NCBI GenBank assembly: GCA_017464805.1
Contig: JAFTYE010000005.1
Location: 62,001-126,000 of the forward strand
Source: Clostridia bacterium
GTDB lineage: Bacteria > Bacillota > Clostridia > Oscillospirales > CAG-272
Direction of reading: 5' to 3'
Length of the DNA stretch: 64,000 bases
Each line of letters opens with the position of its first letter. Position 1 is the stretch's first letter. Made by a program: the position numbers and the translations under genes. The notes under the pieces were generated by a model. The model worked only from the letters and a program-made list of their open reading frames with translations, did no database searches and was not told the DNA's origin. Of this stretch, positions 25,249 through 34,614 are shown one piece after another.

Positions 25249-27261
25249 TTATTTGGCAATTCGGCGGCAGGGAACGGATAAAGGCTTGCCCACGCGGTAG
25301 GCGCGGATCACGGCCTCGGCTTCTCTCTCCGCTTCGGTGGTGAAGAGAAAATGCTCGCCGCATACGCGGTAGGCGGACAGTGCATCCTGTCTGTCCCCCA
25401 TATAGGTGGGCAGACTGTTTAAGATTAGGTTGCGGTGTCCGTATTCCCGCAAAAGCGGAAAACGCGCACCGCGGCGGTCTGAGAGGGTGGCTTTGCCACA
25501 CTCTTTGCAACCGAAATTCTCCTTGATAAAGCACCGCTCGGTCAGCATCAGAGGGATGCGGCCATACACGATCGCGCTGCCTTCGCCCATGTCGCGCAGC
25601 TGCGGTAGGGTCAGCTCGGGGGACAGGATGAGGGCGGACACCCCCGCTGCGCGGTAAGCGCGTGCGCTTTCACGGTTGGTGACGTTGAGGCGGAAATCTC
25701 CCACGACCGCAAAGCCCATCTTGGATAGCGGTGCGATCATGCCCACGTTTCCGCAAAGCGCGTAGCGCACGCCTGCTTCCTTGGCACGGGCGAGCAGGGA
25801 GAAGATCTCGTCCCGCTCGCGGTCAAAGACCACGGGGGGCAGATAAACACCGTCAGGCGTGAAGCCCGCCGCCTCCCATTTGTCAAGCGGCAAGAAGATC
25901 ACGTCAAAGAAGGAACGCTCCTTCCCGAGTGCCTTTGCAACACACGGGTCAAGGAATAAGGCACTTTTTCGGAGCGTTAAACCGTCTCCGCGGGGCGGCT
26001 TATAGGCGGGCAGGTCTGTTGCAACAGTCTGCGGTGCGGTCAACGCGGCAAGAGCCTCGCGGCGCAGAGCATTGATCGCGCCGGGGGAAAGGTTCAGCCC
26101 CACGTCAAGCGACACACGAATATCCGAAGCGGACAGCTCGATCGCCGTGCCGCCCGTGCGGGAAAGGCGGTCTGCCACCGCGGCGGCGGTCAGCGGCGCG
26201 CTTCGCGCCACCTCGGGGATCGCCCCCTTGACGGTGGTGCTTCTGCCGTCAGGTAGAGTCAGGGTAAAGCGCGACGGCTCGTCAGCCACAATGGCGGCCT
26301 CAGCCGTGGCGCGGATCTTTTTTGGCTCGAAGGTTCGGTTGTCAAGGGCACGAGAGGCTTCCTTGTCCCCCTCGGAGCGGATGCCCGTCATGTTTCCCTC
26401 GGTGCGACCGCAAAAATACCCGTCGGTAAAGCCGCCGCGCGAGAACAGCTCGCGCAGACGACGGTTTTCCTCGGCACCGGCCGCACGTCTCTCGTCAAGC
26501 AGACGGCGGTAGATCGTGGTCACGCCGTACACGTAGGCGGCACTCTTCATGCGCCCCTCGATTTTGAGAGAGGACACGCCGCTCTCGATCAGCGCGGGAA
26601 TGTGGTCGGCAAGCGAGAGATCGCGCAAGGAAAGCGGATACCCTCCGTTGTACGGCAGGCGGCAGGGCTGGGCGCATTCGCCGCGATTGCCGCTGCGTCC
26701 CCCGACCAGCGAGGAGAACAAGCATTGTCCCGAGTGTGACACGCAGAGCGCGCCGTGCAAGAATATTTCGGTTTCTACCCCTGCGTTCTTCACCACCGAG
26801 GTGATGTCCGAGAGCGGCAGCTCGCGCGCCAGCACCACGCGCGCAGCTCCCGCCGCCGCAAGTGCCCGCGCACCGTCCGTCGAATGGACAGACGCCTGTG
26901 TACTGGCATGGATTTCGAGGCTTGGTAGATGCTGGTGGAGCAGGTCGATCGCACCCCGATCGGCCACGATCACCGCGTCCGCCCCCATACGGTGAAGTGA
27001 GGCGGCGTAGTCGAGAAATCCCTCGATCTCGCGGTCATAAAGTAGGGTGTTAAGGGTCACGTAGGAACGCACGCCGTGCAAATGGCAATAGGCGATGGCC
27101 TCGGCCATCGCCTCCGCATCAAAATTCACCGCGTTTATTCGCGCGTTAAAGGCAACGCCGCCAAGATAAACGGCATCCGCCCCTGCTTCCACGGCGGCGT
27201 AGAGTGCCTCGCGGGACCCGGCAGGGGCAAGAAGCTCGGGCAAAATGCGTGTTCCTTGCAT
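25249..27261 (-). CDS. Peptidase U32 family protein, RlhA-like long form
   Basis: The 670-residue protein has an N-terminal U32 TIM-barrel (LLAPAGSREALYAAVEAGADAVYLGG) and the U32 cysteine cluster (GQCLFSS...GNRGECAQPCR), followed by a middle DUF3656-like domain and a C-terminal region with CGKCECGK-like cysteines. Despite the name, characterised relatives such as RlhA and TrhP carry out hydroxylation of rRNA or tRNA in a prephenate-dependent way. Which substrate this one uses cannot be read. It lies between rsmG and maf in one operon; AGGAAA precedes the ATG. Confidence 0.87.
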   Translation of the reverse strand: MQGTRILPELLAPAGSREALYAAVEAGADAVYLGGVAFNARINAVNFDAEAMAEAIAYCHLHGVRSYVTLNTLLYDREIEGFLDYAASLHRMGADAVIVADRGAIDLLHQHLPSLEIHASTQASVHSTDGARALAAAGAARVVLARELPLSDITSVVKNAGVETEIFLHGALCVSHSGQCLFSSLVGGRSGNRGECAQPCRLPYNGGYPLSLRDLSLADHIPALIESGVSSLKIEGRMKSAAYVYGVTTIYRRLLDERRAAGAEENRRLRELFSRGGFTDGYFCGRTEGNMTGIRSEGDKEASRALDNRTFEPKKIRATAEAAIVADEPSRFTLTLPDGRSTTVKGAIPEVARSAPLTAAAVADRLSRTGGTAIELSASDIRVSLDVGLNLSPGAINALRREALAALTAPQTVATDLPAYKPPRGDGLTLRKSALFLDPCVAKALGKERSFFDVIFLPLDKWEAAGFTPDGVYLPPVVFDRERDEIFSLLARAKEAGVRYALCGNVGMIAPLSKMGFAVVGDFRLNVTNRESARAYRAAGVSALILSPELTLPQLRDMGEGSAIVYGRIPLMLTERCFIKENFGCKECGKATLSDRRGARFPLLREYGHRNLILNSLPTYMGDRQDALSAYRVCGEHFLFTTEAEREAEAVIRAYRVGKPLSVPCRRIAK

Positions 27262-27309
27262 GGCATTTCCTTTCTCGGCGCATAAAGGGCGCGCCGAAAA
27301 CTCATGATA

Positions 27310-28056
27310 TTATAAAGGCTTTTTTAGGATCCGCGCATAGGAACGCGGAAAGCTGTCGGGGGTGCTTTTCCCCTTTTTGAACAAAAGCGCGGTGCGCGAA
27401 AGCTCCTCTGTGCCGTCGGTGAGGGAAAAATCCTCTCGCCCTGTCAGGCGCGCGCCCAGCGTGCCGATGCCCGCCTGTGCCGCGGCAAGCTCCTCGCTCG
27501 CGTTTTTCGCCTTCATGGAAAGGAAGAGTCCCCCCACTCGCAGAAACGGAATGCAAAGCTCGGAAAGCACCCGCAACTCCGCCACCGCCCGCGCTGTCAC
27601 ACAGTCAAAATGCTCGCGCAGGTCGGTCTTGGCCAGATCCTCTGCGCGGCCGCAGACCGCTGTTACGTTCGTAAGGCCCAAAAGCTCTGCTGCCCCTGAA
27701 ACAAAATCCACGCGCTTTTTGGTCGCGTCCATGGCGGTGATTTTGATATCGGGACGCATGATGGTAAGCGGCAGGGTGGGAAAGCCCGCGCCGCATCCCA
27801 CGTCAAGCAGCGTTGCCCCGTTGGGGATAAAGCGACAGAGGCACGCGCTGTCTGCAAAGTGCCGCAGGATCACGGCGCGCGGCTCGGTGATCGCGGTCAG
27901 ATTATAGCGTTCGTTTTCGGCTGTCAGATGCTCGGCAAAGCGGTAAAAGAGTGCCGCCTGCTCCTCACTCGGGCGGGGGATATCGCACAGGGCGAAAACG
28001 CGACAAAGCTCGCGTGTAAATTCGGTTTTTTCCATGGCAAACATGGTGTAGCCCAC
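27310..28056 (-). CDS. rsmG: 16S rRNA (guanine-N7) methyltransferase RsmG (GidB)
   Basis: A 248-residue SAM methyltransferase for G527 of 16S rRNA. Landmarks: NLTAITEPRAVILRHFADS, the SAM loop LLDVGCGAGFPTLPL, and VTARAVAELRVL. AAGGGGG lies 9 bases before a GTG at 28056; ATGs at 28044 and 28035 are alternatives, the last fitting the family start best. It heads the seven-gene minus-strand operon; a TATAAT lies at 28094-28089 without a good -35. Confidence 0.92.
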   Translation of the reverse strand: MGYTMFAMEKTEFTRELCRVFALCDIPRPSEEQAALFYRFAEHLTAENERYNLTAITEPRAVILRHFADSACLCRFIPNGATLLDVGCGAGFPTLPLTIMRPDIKITAMDATKKRVDFVSGAAELLGLTNVTAVCGRAEDLAKTDLREHFDCVTARAVAELRVLSELCIPFLRVGGLFLSMKAKNASEELAAAQAGIGTLGARLTGREDFSLTDGTEELSRTALLFKKGKSTPDSFPRSYARILKKPL

Positions 28057-28194
28057 TTGAGCAAGCCCCCTTTTTTCTTTCTCTTTTCATTATAGCAAAA
28101 GCGCAAAGTGCAAATGTGAACAAACTGTTAAAAGGTCGTGCGTGGTAAACCTGTTAAAAAATTGTATTTTTGTCAGAAATTTAACACGGAAATC

Positions 28195-28223
28195 TTGACG
28201 AGCGGCGCGTTTTGTGGTATCAT
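28195..28223 (+). promoter_or_regulatory. Promoter of pgk-tpiA
   Basis: TTGACG at 28195, 17 bases ending TGG, TATCAT at 28218-28223. Confidence 0.8.
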
Positions 28224-28258
28224 AACAGATGATGAAAAAATAAGAGAGGTAAACACTT

Positions 28259-29575
28259 ATGTCTATGTACGATAAGAAGACCATCGAAGACATTGCCGAG
28301 CTTTCCGGCAAGCGCGTTCTTGTCCGTTGCGATTTCAATGTACCGATCAAGGACGGTGTCATCACCAGCGAAAAGAGAATCGTGGAGGCGCTGCCTACCG
28401 TCAAGTATCTGCTTGGTAAGGGCGCGCGCGTCATTCTGTGCTCCCACATGGGTAAGCCCCATAACATCCTGACCGAGGGCTTCGGTTTGACCAAAAAGGA
28501 AAAGAAGACCATTGAGGCACTTCCCGCCGAGGAGCAGGCAGAGGCAAAGGCAGCTGCCCTGAAAAAGGCACTGGGTGACGAGAAGAAGTTCTCCCTCGCA
28601 CCCGTAGCAGACAAGCTGAACGAGCTGCTTGGTGCGGGTACGGTTGTATTTGCTACCGACATCACGGGTGCTGACGCGAAGGCAAAGATTGCCGCCATGA
28701 AGGACGGTACTGCGGTTCTGCTCCAGAACGTTCGCTTTGACGCACGCGAGGAGAAGAACGACCCCTCCTTTGCCAGGGAGCTTGCCGATCTTGCTGAGGT
28801 CTATGTCAACGACGCATTCGGTACTGCTCACCGCGCACACGCTACCACCGCAGGTGTGGCCGACTACCTTCCCGCTTACTGCGGCTACCTGATCAGGAAG
28901 GAGATCTCCGTGATGGGCAAGGCTCTTGAAAATCCCGCCCGTCCCTTCGTTGCCATCCTCGGCGGTGCCAAGGTTTCCGATAAGCTGAATGTTATCAACA
29001 ACCTGCTGACCAAGGTCGATACCCTGATCATCGGCGGCGGTATGGCTTATACCTTCCTCGCCGCAAAGGGCTACGGCATCGGTACCTCGCTCTTCGATTC
29101 CGAGAAGCTGGACTACTGCCGTGACATGATGAAGAAGGCAGATGAGAAGGGTGTGAAGCTGCTCCTCCCCGTTGACACGGTCGTGGCCGACGCCTTCCCG
29201 AACCCCATCGACGCCGAGATCGCCGTGGAAAGCGTTGCCGCTGACGCCATGCCCGAGGGTAAGATGGGTCTGGATATCGGTGAAAAGACTAAGGCTCTCT
29301 TTGCGGATGCTGTCAAGAACGCCAAGACTGTTGTATGGAACGGTCCGATGGGCGTGTTTGAGAACCCCACCCTCGCACAGGGTACCATCGCCGTTGCCCG
29401 TGCACTCGCCGAGTCGGATGCTACCACCATCGTCGGTGGCGGTGACTCTGCCGCAGCCTGCGAGCAGCTCGGCTTTGCCGATCGTATCACCCACATCTCC
29501 ACCGGCGGCGGTGCATCGCTCGAATTCCTCGAGGGCCTGGTTCTGCCCGGCATTGCCTGCTTGCAGGATAAGTAA
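28259..29575 (+). CDS. pgk: Phosphoglycerate kinase with an insertion
   Basis: A 438-residue glycolytic kinase forming ATP from 1,3-bisphosphoglycerate. Seen are [29 protein letters not shown] and the C-terminal GGGDSAAA. It is about 40 residues longer than usual because of a charged, alanine/lysine-rich insertion at about residues 69-110, between SHMGKP and [14 protein letters not shown] precedes the ATG. It is followed by tpiA after 9 bases in the same transcript. Confidence 0.97.
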   Translation: MSMYDKKTIEDIAELSGKRVLVRCDFNVPIKDGVITSEKRIVEALPTVKYLLGKGARVILCSHMGKPHNILTEGFGLTKKEKKTIEALPAEEQAEAKAAALKKALGDEKKFSLAPVADKLNELLGAGTVVFATDITGADAKAKIAAMKDGTAVLLQNVRFDAREEKNDPSFARELADLAEVYVNDAFGTAHRAHATTAGVADYLPAYCGYLIRKEISVMGKALENPARPFVAILGGAKVSDKLNVINNLLTKVDTLIIGGGMAYTFLAAKGYGIGTSLFDSEKLDYCRDMMKKADEKGVKLLLPVDTVVADAFPNPIDAEIAVESVAADAMPEGKMGLDIGEKTKALFADAVKNAKTVVWNGPMGVFENPTLAQGTIAVARALAESDATTIVGGGDSAAACEQLGFADRITHISTGGGASLEFLEGLVLPGIACLQDK

Positions 29576-29584
29576 GAGGTGTCT

Positions 29585-30340
29585 ATGAGAAGATACGTCA
29601 TCGCAGGTAACTGGAAAATGAACAAGACCCCTGCCGCTACCCGCGCCTTCATCGGCGAACTTGCCCCCATGGTAGCAGGCAAGGACGGATGTGATATCGT
29701 TCTTTGCGTTCCGTTCGTGGACATTGCCGTGGCCGCCGAGGCGGCCAAGGGCACGAATATCAAGATCGGCGCACAGAACGTGCACTTCAAGGAAAGCGGC
29801 GCGTACACCGGTGAGGTTGCCGCCGACATGCTGCTGGAAGCAGGCGCGGAATACGTCATTGTCGGCCACAGCGAACGCCGCCAGTATTTCGGCGAGACCG
29901 ATGAAACGGTCAACCTCCGTACCAAGGCGGCCCTTGCCGCCGGGCTGAAGATCATTCTTTGTCTCGGTGAGCTGCTGGAGGCCCGTCAGGCAGGCATCAC
30001 CGAGGAGATCGTTTCCATGCAGACCAAGCTTGACCTCGCGGGCATTCCCGAAGAGGATCTTCAAAACATCATCATCGCCTACGAGCCTGTCTGGGCGATC
30101 GGCACGGGTCTGACCGCTACTCCCGAGCAGGCGGATGAGGCGTGCGGTATCATCCGCTCCGTGGTGGCAGGTCTGTACAGTCAGGCAGCAGCCGATGCCA
30201 TCACGATCCAGTATGGCGGCTCCATGAACGAAAAGAACGCCGCAGAGCTCCTTGCCAAGGAGAACGTGGACGGCGGTCTGATCGGCGGCGCATCCCTTGT
30301 CGCCGAGAAGTTCACTGCGATCGCTCTCGCGGCAAACTGA
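29585..30340 (+). CDS. tpiA: Triosephosphate isomerase
   Basis: A 251-residue TIM-barrel enzyme. Motifs: NWKMN (substrate lysine), HSERR (catalytic histidine), AYEPVWAIGTG (catalytic glutamate) and YGGS phosphate loop. GAGGTG places the start at ATG 29585 rather than at the GTG two codons before it. It forms a glycolytic pair with pgk. Confidence 0.97.
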   Translation: MRRYVIAGNWKMNKTPAATRAFIGELAPMVAGKDGCDIVLCVPFVDIAVAAEAAKGTNIKIGAQNVHFKESGAYTGEVAADMLLEAGAEYVIVGHSERRQYFGETDETVNLRTKAALAAGLKIILCLGELLEARQAGITEEIVSMQTKLDLAGIPEEDLQNIIIAYEPVWAIGTGLTATPEQADEACGIIRSVVAGLYSQAAADAITIQYGGSMNEKNAAELLAKENVDGGLIGGASLVAEKFTAIALAAN

Positions 30341-30349
30341 TCCTTAACC

Positions 30350-30382
30350 AAAAAGCGCGACCGATTTCGGCCGCGCTTTTTT
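30350..30382 (+). terminator. Terminator after tpiA
   Basis: Stem AAAGCGCGACCG/CGGCCGCGCTTT followed by TTTTT. Confidence 0.85.
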
Positions 30383-30392
30383 ACACTTTCTA

Positions 30393-30421
30393 TTGACAAA
30401 GACAGGGGAATGTGATAGGAT
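30393..30421 (+). promoter_or_regulatory. Promoter of the GH28 gene
   Basis: TTGACA at 30393, 17 bases, TAGGAT at 30416-30421. The leader contains a small hairpin ACTTTC/GAAAGT at about 30442-30474, just before the ribosome site. Confidence 0.7.
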
Positions 30422-30488
30422 GAAGTCAAACACACAAAAGAGAACTTTCGTATTATTATGCCGATTGTGAAAGTGAGGAAATATAAGG

Positions 30489-31841
30489 ATGTTTAACGTA
30501 AAGGATTACGGCGCGAAGGGCGATGGCATGTCACTCGATTCTCACGCTATTCAAAAGGCGATTGATGCCGCGGCAAAGGTTGGCGGCGGAACGGTCTATA
30601 TTCCCGAGGGAACGTATCTCTCGGGCACGATACACTTCAAGTCTAATATCCATGTATGGCTCGACAAGGGAGCCACAATCCTCGGAAGCAAGAACCGTCT
30701 TGATTTCGATGAATACGAAACGGATCCCGCCAATACCGAATTCCAGGACAGAAGCCACAGCTATTTCCACCACAGCCTCTTTCACGCCGACAATGCCAAT
30801 GATATCGCCCTGACGGGCTATGGCAAGATTGATATGCAGTCTGCATGGGAAGACTTGAATTTTGCGGATATTGACGGCGGCGGTCCTTGGTGTCGCGGGT
30901 GTAAGGCCGTTGCCTTTAAGGAGTGCACCAACGTGGTCATCCGCGATCTCGTCATCCGCCGTGTCACCGACCTTGCTGTATACGTGGCAGGGTGCGAGAA
31001 CGTGATGATCTCCGGCCTGAATATCTGCTCTCACGTGGACGGCATCAGCCCCGATTCCTGCAAAAACGTTACCATCTCCGACTGCATCGTGGATACGGGC
31101 GACGATGCCATCGTGCCGAAGTGCTCCTACACGCTCGGCCGCTTTAAGAGCATGGAAAATCTCACCATCGCCAACTGCGTGGTGCGTTCCTCGGCATCTG
31201 CCATCAAATTCGGCACGGAATCCAATTCTGCCTTCATCAATACCACCGTCACGGGCTGCACGGTCTACGACACCGTCAGGGAGGGTGTTTTCCTGATGAC
31301 CGTTGATGGCGCACGGGTGGAGGGCTTTTCGATCTCCAACATCACCATGCGGAACGTGGCCTGCCCCATCGCCCTAATGGTAGGTGATCGCGCGCGCGGC
31401 CCCGTGGGCACCAAGATCGGAGAGATGAAAAACATCTCCATTTCCAACGTGATCGTGACCGGTCCCTATACCGAATCTATACGTATTACTATGGCGCAGA
31501 ATTCTGCCGAGTACTATGCGAACAACCTGATAAGAAAGCCCGATTCCATGCCCATCATCATCGGCGGTCAGGAGGACAGCCCGATCAAAAATGTCAGCCT
31601 TTCCAACATCCAATACGTTGCCCCCGGCGGCGGAACGGAAGAGGACAGACAGATTTGCATGAAGGAGTACAGAAAGCAGTACCCCATGGTCGAGGCTTAC
31701 GGAAAGAAAGCACCCGTGTACGGTATATTTGCTCGTCACGTGGATAACCTTAAGCTTTATAACGTGGATTTTCTGACCGAGAAAGAGGACGCGCGCGACG
31801 CCGTGCTTCTCGAAAATGTCACGCACTTCAGACAGGTGTAA
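30489..31841 (+). CDS. Glycoside hydrolase family 28 protein (polygalacturonase-like), cytoplasmic
   Basis: A 450-residue right-handed beta-helix protein with the start NVKDYGAKGDG typical of GH28/pectate-lyase-3 proteins and the catalytic region SPDSCKNV...DTGDDAIVPK carrying the aspartate pair. There is no signal peptide, so it should act on imported oligogalacturonides or related oligomers rather than on polymer. It is next to KDG kinase and KDPG aldolase on the opposite strand, consistent with galacturonate catabolism. Ribosome site AGGAAA...AAGG. Confidence 0.9.
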   Translation: MFNVKDYGAKGDGMSLDSHAIQKAIDAAAKVGGGTVYIPEGTYLSGTIHFKSNIHVWLDKGATILGSKNRLDFDEYETDPANTEFQDRSHSYFHHSLFHADNANDIALTGYGKIDMQSAWEDLNFADIDGGGPWCRGCKAVAFKECTNVVIRDLVIRRVTDLAVYVAGCENVMISGLNICSHVDGISPDSCKNVTISDCIVDTGDDAIVPKCSYTLGRFKSMENLTIANCVVRSSASAIKFGTESNSAFINTTVTGCTVYDTVREGVFLMTVDGARVEGFSISNITMRNVACPIALMVGDRARGPVGTKIGEMKNISISNVIVTGPYTESIRITMAQNSAEYYANNLIRKPDSMPIIIGGQEDSPIKNVSLSNIQYVAPGGGTEEDRQICMKEYRKQYPMVEAYGKKAPVYGIFARHVDNLKLYNVDFLTEKEDARDAVLLENVTHFRQV

Positions 31842-31845
31842 ACAC

Positions 31846-31877
31846 AAAAAAGGACGAGGAATTTCCTCGTCCTTTTG
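31846..31877. terminator. Bidirectional terminator between GH28 and KDG kinase genes
   Basis: Stem AAAAGGACGAGGAA/TTCCTCGTCCTTTT with flanking A and T runs. Confidence 0.85.
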
Positions 31878-31895
31878 CTTTTTCTTGATTTCGGT

Positions 31896-32918
31896 TTAGC
31901 GCTGAACGCGACCGGAGGCGTCGCCGCCTGCCAGCTTTTCCACCTCGGCAACCGACATGCGGTTGTAGTCACCCTCGACCGAGTGCTTGAGGGCGGAAGC
32001 CGCCACGGCAAACTCAATGGCACTCTGGGTGTCCTTGCCCGAAAGCAGAGCGTAGATCAGACCGCCGCCGAAGGAGTCGCCGCCGCCAACGCGGTCAACG
32101 ATGCGCAGGTGGTAGGTCTTGGAGAAGCAGTAGTTCTCACCGTCGTACAGCATGCCCGCCCAGTCGTTGTCGCTGGCAGAGATAGAGGTACGCAGGGTGA
32201 TGGCAACCTTCTCAAATCCGAACTTGTCAGCCAACTGTTTCGCAACCGACTTGTAGCCCTCGTGATTGAGCTTGCCGCCGTAGATATCGGTGTCCTCGGC
32301 CTCGATGCCGAACACGTCCTTGGCATCCTCCTCGTTGGAGATGCACACGTCTACGTACTGACACAGATCGGTCATAGCCGCACGGGCTTCCTCACGGGTC
32401 CACAGCTTGCCGCGGTAGTTGAGGTCGCAGGAGATCTTCACGCCTCTTGCCTTGGCAGCCTTGCAGGCTTGACGGCAGATCTCAACCAGATCACCGCCGA
32501 TAGCAGGGGTGATACCGGTGAAGTGGAACCAATCGGCCCCCTCGAAGATGGTATCCCAGTCAAAGTCCTCGGGCTTTGCCTCCTGGATAGCGGAGTGTGC
32601 ACGGTCGTATATGCAGACCGAACCACGCTGGGAAGCACCCTTTTCCAGGTAGTAGATACCAACGCGGTCGCCGCCACGGACGATCTTCGAGGTGTCGACG
32701 CCGAAGGTGCGCAGGGAGTTCACGGCCGCCTGGCCGATGGCATGCTTCGGAAGCTTGGTGACGTATACGCTATCCATGCCGTAGTTGGCGAGCGAAACGG
32801 CAACGTTGGCTTCGCCACCGCCAAAGGTAGCCTGCATCTGATCATTCTGGAAGAAACGGTAGTAGCCGTTCGGGGCAAGACGGAGCATCAGCTCACCAAA
32901 GGTAACGATTTTAGCCAT
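31896..32918 (-). CDS. kdgK: 2-keto-3-deoxygluconate kinase (PfkB family)
   Basis: A 340-residue sugar kinase with N-terminal GGGEANVAVSLANYG and the C-terminal catalytic loop GGGDSFGGG (the family GAGDSF loop with the base Asp). Together with the adjacent aldolase it should convert 2-keto-3-deoxygluconate to pyruvate and glyceraldehyde-3-phosphate. AAAGGAGG precedes the ATG, which lies 8 bases inside the end of the aldolase gene. Confidence 0.9.
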   Translation of the reverse strand: MAKIVTFGELMLRLAPNGYYRFFQNDQMQATFGGGEANVAVSLANYGMDSVYVTKLPKHAIGQAAVNSLRTFGVDTSKIVRGGDRVGIYYLEKGASQRGSVCIYDRAHSAIQEAKPEDFDWDTIFEGADWFHFTGITPAIGGDLVEICRQACKAAKARGVKISCDLNYRGKLWTREEARAAMTDLCQYVDVCISNEEDAKDVFGIEAEDTDIYGGKLNHEGYKSVAKQLADKFGFEKVAITLRTSISASDNDWAGMLYDGENYCFSKTYHLRIVDRVGGGDSFGGGLIYALLSGKDTQSAIEFAVAASALKHSVEGDYNRMSVAEVEKLAGGDASGRVQR

Positions 32919-33552
32919 TGCGGGCCTCCTTTACGATCTCAACGGATTTTTTGCACAGGTCGGTGATCTCATCCCATTTGCCGTTCTCAATCAGGTCAGC
33001 GGTTACCATATAGGAGCCGCCGCACGCACAGATCACGGGAGCGGAGATGTACTCTTTCAGGTTTTTCAGGGAAATGCCGCCGGTGGGCATCACCTTGAAC
33101 ATCGGGAAGGGTGCGCTCATGGCCTTGATTTTGGATAGCCCCCCGGACTGTTCGGCAGGGAAGAATTTCAGTACCTTCAAGCCGAATTTCAGTGCGGCGT
33201 GGTAGTCGGTCGGGGTGGTGCAGCCGGGATAGATGGCAATGCCTTTTTCTTGGCAGTAGGCAACCAGCTCGGGATCAAAGCCGGGGGTCACGATAAAGGT
33301 TGCGCCTGCGGCAAGAGCCTTGTCCACATGCTCACGCGTTAGAACGGTGCCCGCACCCACCAGCATGTCGGGGCAGGTCTCCTTCATCAAACGGATGGCG
33401 GTGTCCGCGCCTGCGGCACGGAAGGTTACCTCCGCAACCGGTACGCCGCCCGCACAAAGTGCCTTGGCGAGGGGTGCGGCATCACGCTCGGGATTGCTGA
33501 GCTTGATGACCGGCACAACGCCGATCTCGGAGATCTTTTGATTGATATCCAT
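32911..33552 (-). CDS. kdgA: KDPG/KHG aldolase
   Basis: A 213-residue class I aldolase that splits 2-keto-3-deoxy-6-phosphogluconate. Landmarks are EVTFRA (catalytic Glu), LVGAGTVL, the Schiff-base lysine in LKFFPAE and MPTGGIS for phosphate. GGAG nine bases upstream points to the ATG at 33552; the earlier in-frame ATGs have no suitable site. First gene of a two-gene operon with kdgK. Confidence 0.94.
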   Translation of the reverse strand: MDINQKISEIGVVPVIKLSNPERDAAPLAKALCAGGVPVAEVTFRAAGADTAIRLMKETCPDMLVGAGTVLTREHVDKALAAGATFIVTPGFDPELVAYCQEKGIAIYPGCTTPTDYHAALKFGLKVLKFFPAEQSGGLSKIKAMSAPFPMFKVMPTGGISLKNLKEYISAPVICACGGSYMVTADLIENGKWDEITDLCKKSVEIVKEARNG

Positions 33553-33589
33553 TTTTGTATTCTCCATTTCCAAATATTTTGACAAGTCC

Positions 33590-33618
33590 ATTATAGTACA
33601 TCGCAGGGAATTTTTCAA
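33590..33618 (-). promoter_or_regulatory. Promoter of kdgA-kdgK
   Basis: On the minus strand TTGAAA (33618-33613), 17 bases, TATAAT (33595-33590). Confidence 0.75.
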
Positions 33619-33661
33619 TAGGTTGGCAGAAAATTCCACAACAAAACGTAAAGAAATCTTT

Positions 33662-34612
33662 TCACGCAATTTCGATCATGCCGTTTTCCTCCTTGAGGGG
33701 GAAAAGCATAAGGTGCTCGAAATTTGACTCGCTCGCTGCGTTCGGGCTGTGCAGACTGATCATGGTCTGTCCTTCGTGGGTGCGGAAGATCATCGCGTGT
33801 CCGCCGTCGGTCGTGAAATCGGGGCGAAGCTCCTTTTGATAAAGCAGTCGGTCGGCGTGCGTCCACGGGCCGAGCAGGGAGCCGCTTTCGCTCCTTGCCA
33901 GTGCCACCACGTAGCCCTTTTTGCTGAAGTTCGACCACAGCATCAGAAGGGGACCGCCCTTGGTCCTGTACAGGAAGGGGCCGTCGGTGACGCCCATCGT
34001 CGCCCACGAAACGTCGCGGGCAAGGAACAGCTGTGTGATCTCCCCTTCAAAGTGGGTGAGGTCGCGCGAAAGCCGCACCGCGCACATCCCGCCGTTTCCC
34101 TCGGGCATCGAGACCCATTCGTGCACGAACACCATCCACGGCTGTCCCTCGTCATCGACGTACAGGGTGCCGTCAATGGCATCCCATTCCGGCGGTGTGA
34201 TACAGCCGCCCGCAATATCCTCAAAGGGGCCCAGCGGATTATCCGCCCGATAGACCGAGATCACGCGGCGACCGTAGATCGAGGAGAACACCGACGTGAA
34301 GATGTAAAAGCAACCCTCAAAGTAGTGACATTCGGGTGCCCAGAAGCAATCCTTCACCCCGTGGAAGCCCTCGGGCGGCGCAAAGACCGTGATCGGCCTT
34401 GACCAATGCTCCAGATCCGCGCTCACCGAGCAAAGGATTCCGTGCCGTCCGTCGTCCGCCGAGCGGTGGTACAGGTAATACTTGCCGTCATACGGCAAAA
34501 TAAAGGGGTCGCGGCAGTATAGCCGTTCGGAGGTGCGCCCTCCGCCCGACTCGGGTAGGATGCGCGGCTTGTTTTCTTCCCTGACAGGAACGTAAAAATT
34601 GGCAAATTTCAT
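33662..34612 (-). CDS. Glycoside hydrolase family 43 protein
   Basis: A 316-residue five-bladed beta-propeller hydrolase acting on arabinose-, xylose- or galactose-containing chains. The N-terminal RDPFI holds the likely catalytic base Asp, AIDGTLYVDD the second Asp, and VTDGPFLY the position of the general acid; the Asp in TDGPF rather than Glu is noteworthy. No signal peptide, so cytoplasmic. AAAGGG precedes the ATG, which follows the stop of the DUF6320-like gene by 2 bases, so it is the last gene of that operon. Confidence 0.87.
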   Translation of the reverse strand: MKFANFYVPVREENKPRILPESGGGRTSERLYCRDPFILPYDGKYYLYHRSADDGRHGILCSVSADLEHWSRPITVFAPPEGFHGVKDCFWAPECHYFEGCFYIFTSVFSSIYGRRVISVYRADNPLGPFEDIAGGCITPPEWDAIDGTLYVDDEGQPWMVFVHEWVSMPEGNGGMCAVRLSRDLTHFEGEITQLFLARDVSWATMGVTDGPFLYRTKGGPLLMLWSNFSKKGYVVALARSESGSLLGPWTHADRLLYQKELRPDFTTDGGHAMIFRTHEGQTMISLHSPNAASESNFEHLMLFPLKEENGMIEIA

Positions 34613-34614
34613 AA

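Noticed and set aside
28220-30064. A 614-codon open frame on the minus strand opposite pgk and tpiA
   Set aside because: pgk and tpiA are unmistakable on the plus strand; the long antisense frame is a by-product of GC-rich codon use and shows no family pattern.
33980-34000. Loss of the GH43 general acid (Asp in place of Glu) as proof of inactivity
   Set aside because: I recall GH43 relatives with TDGPF at this position, so the change alone does not show a dead enzyme.
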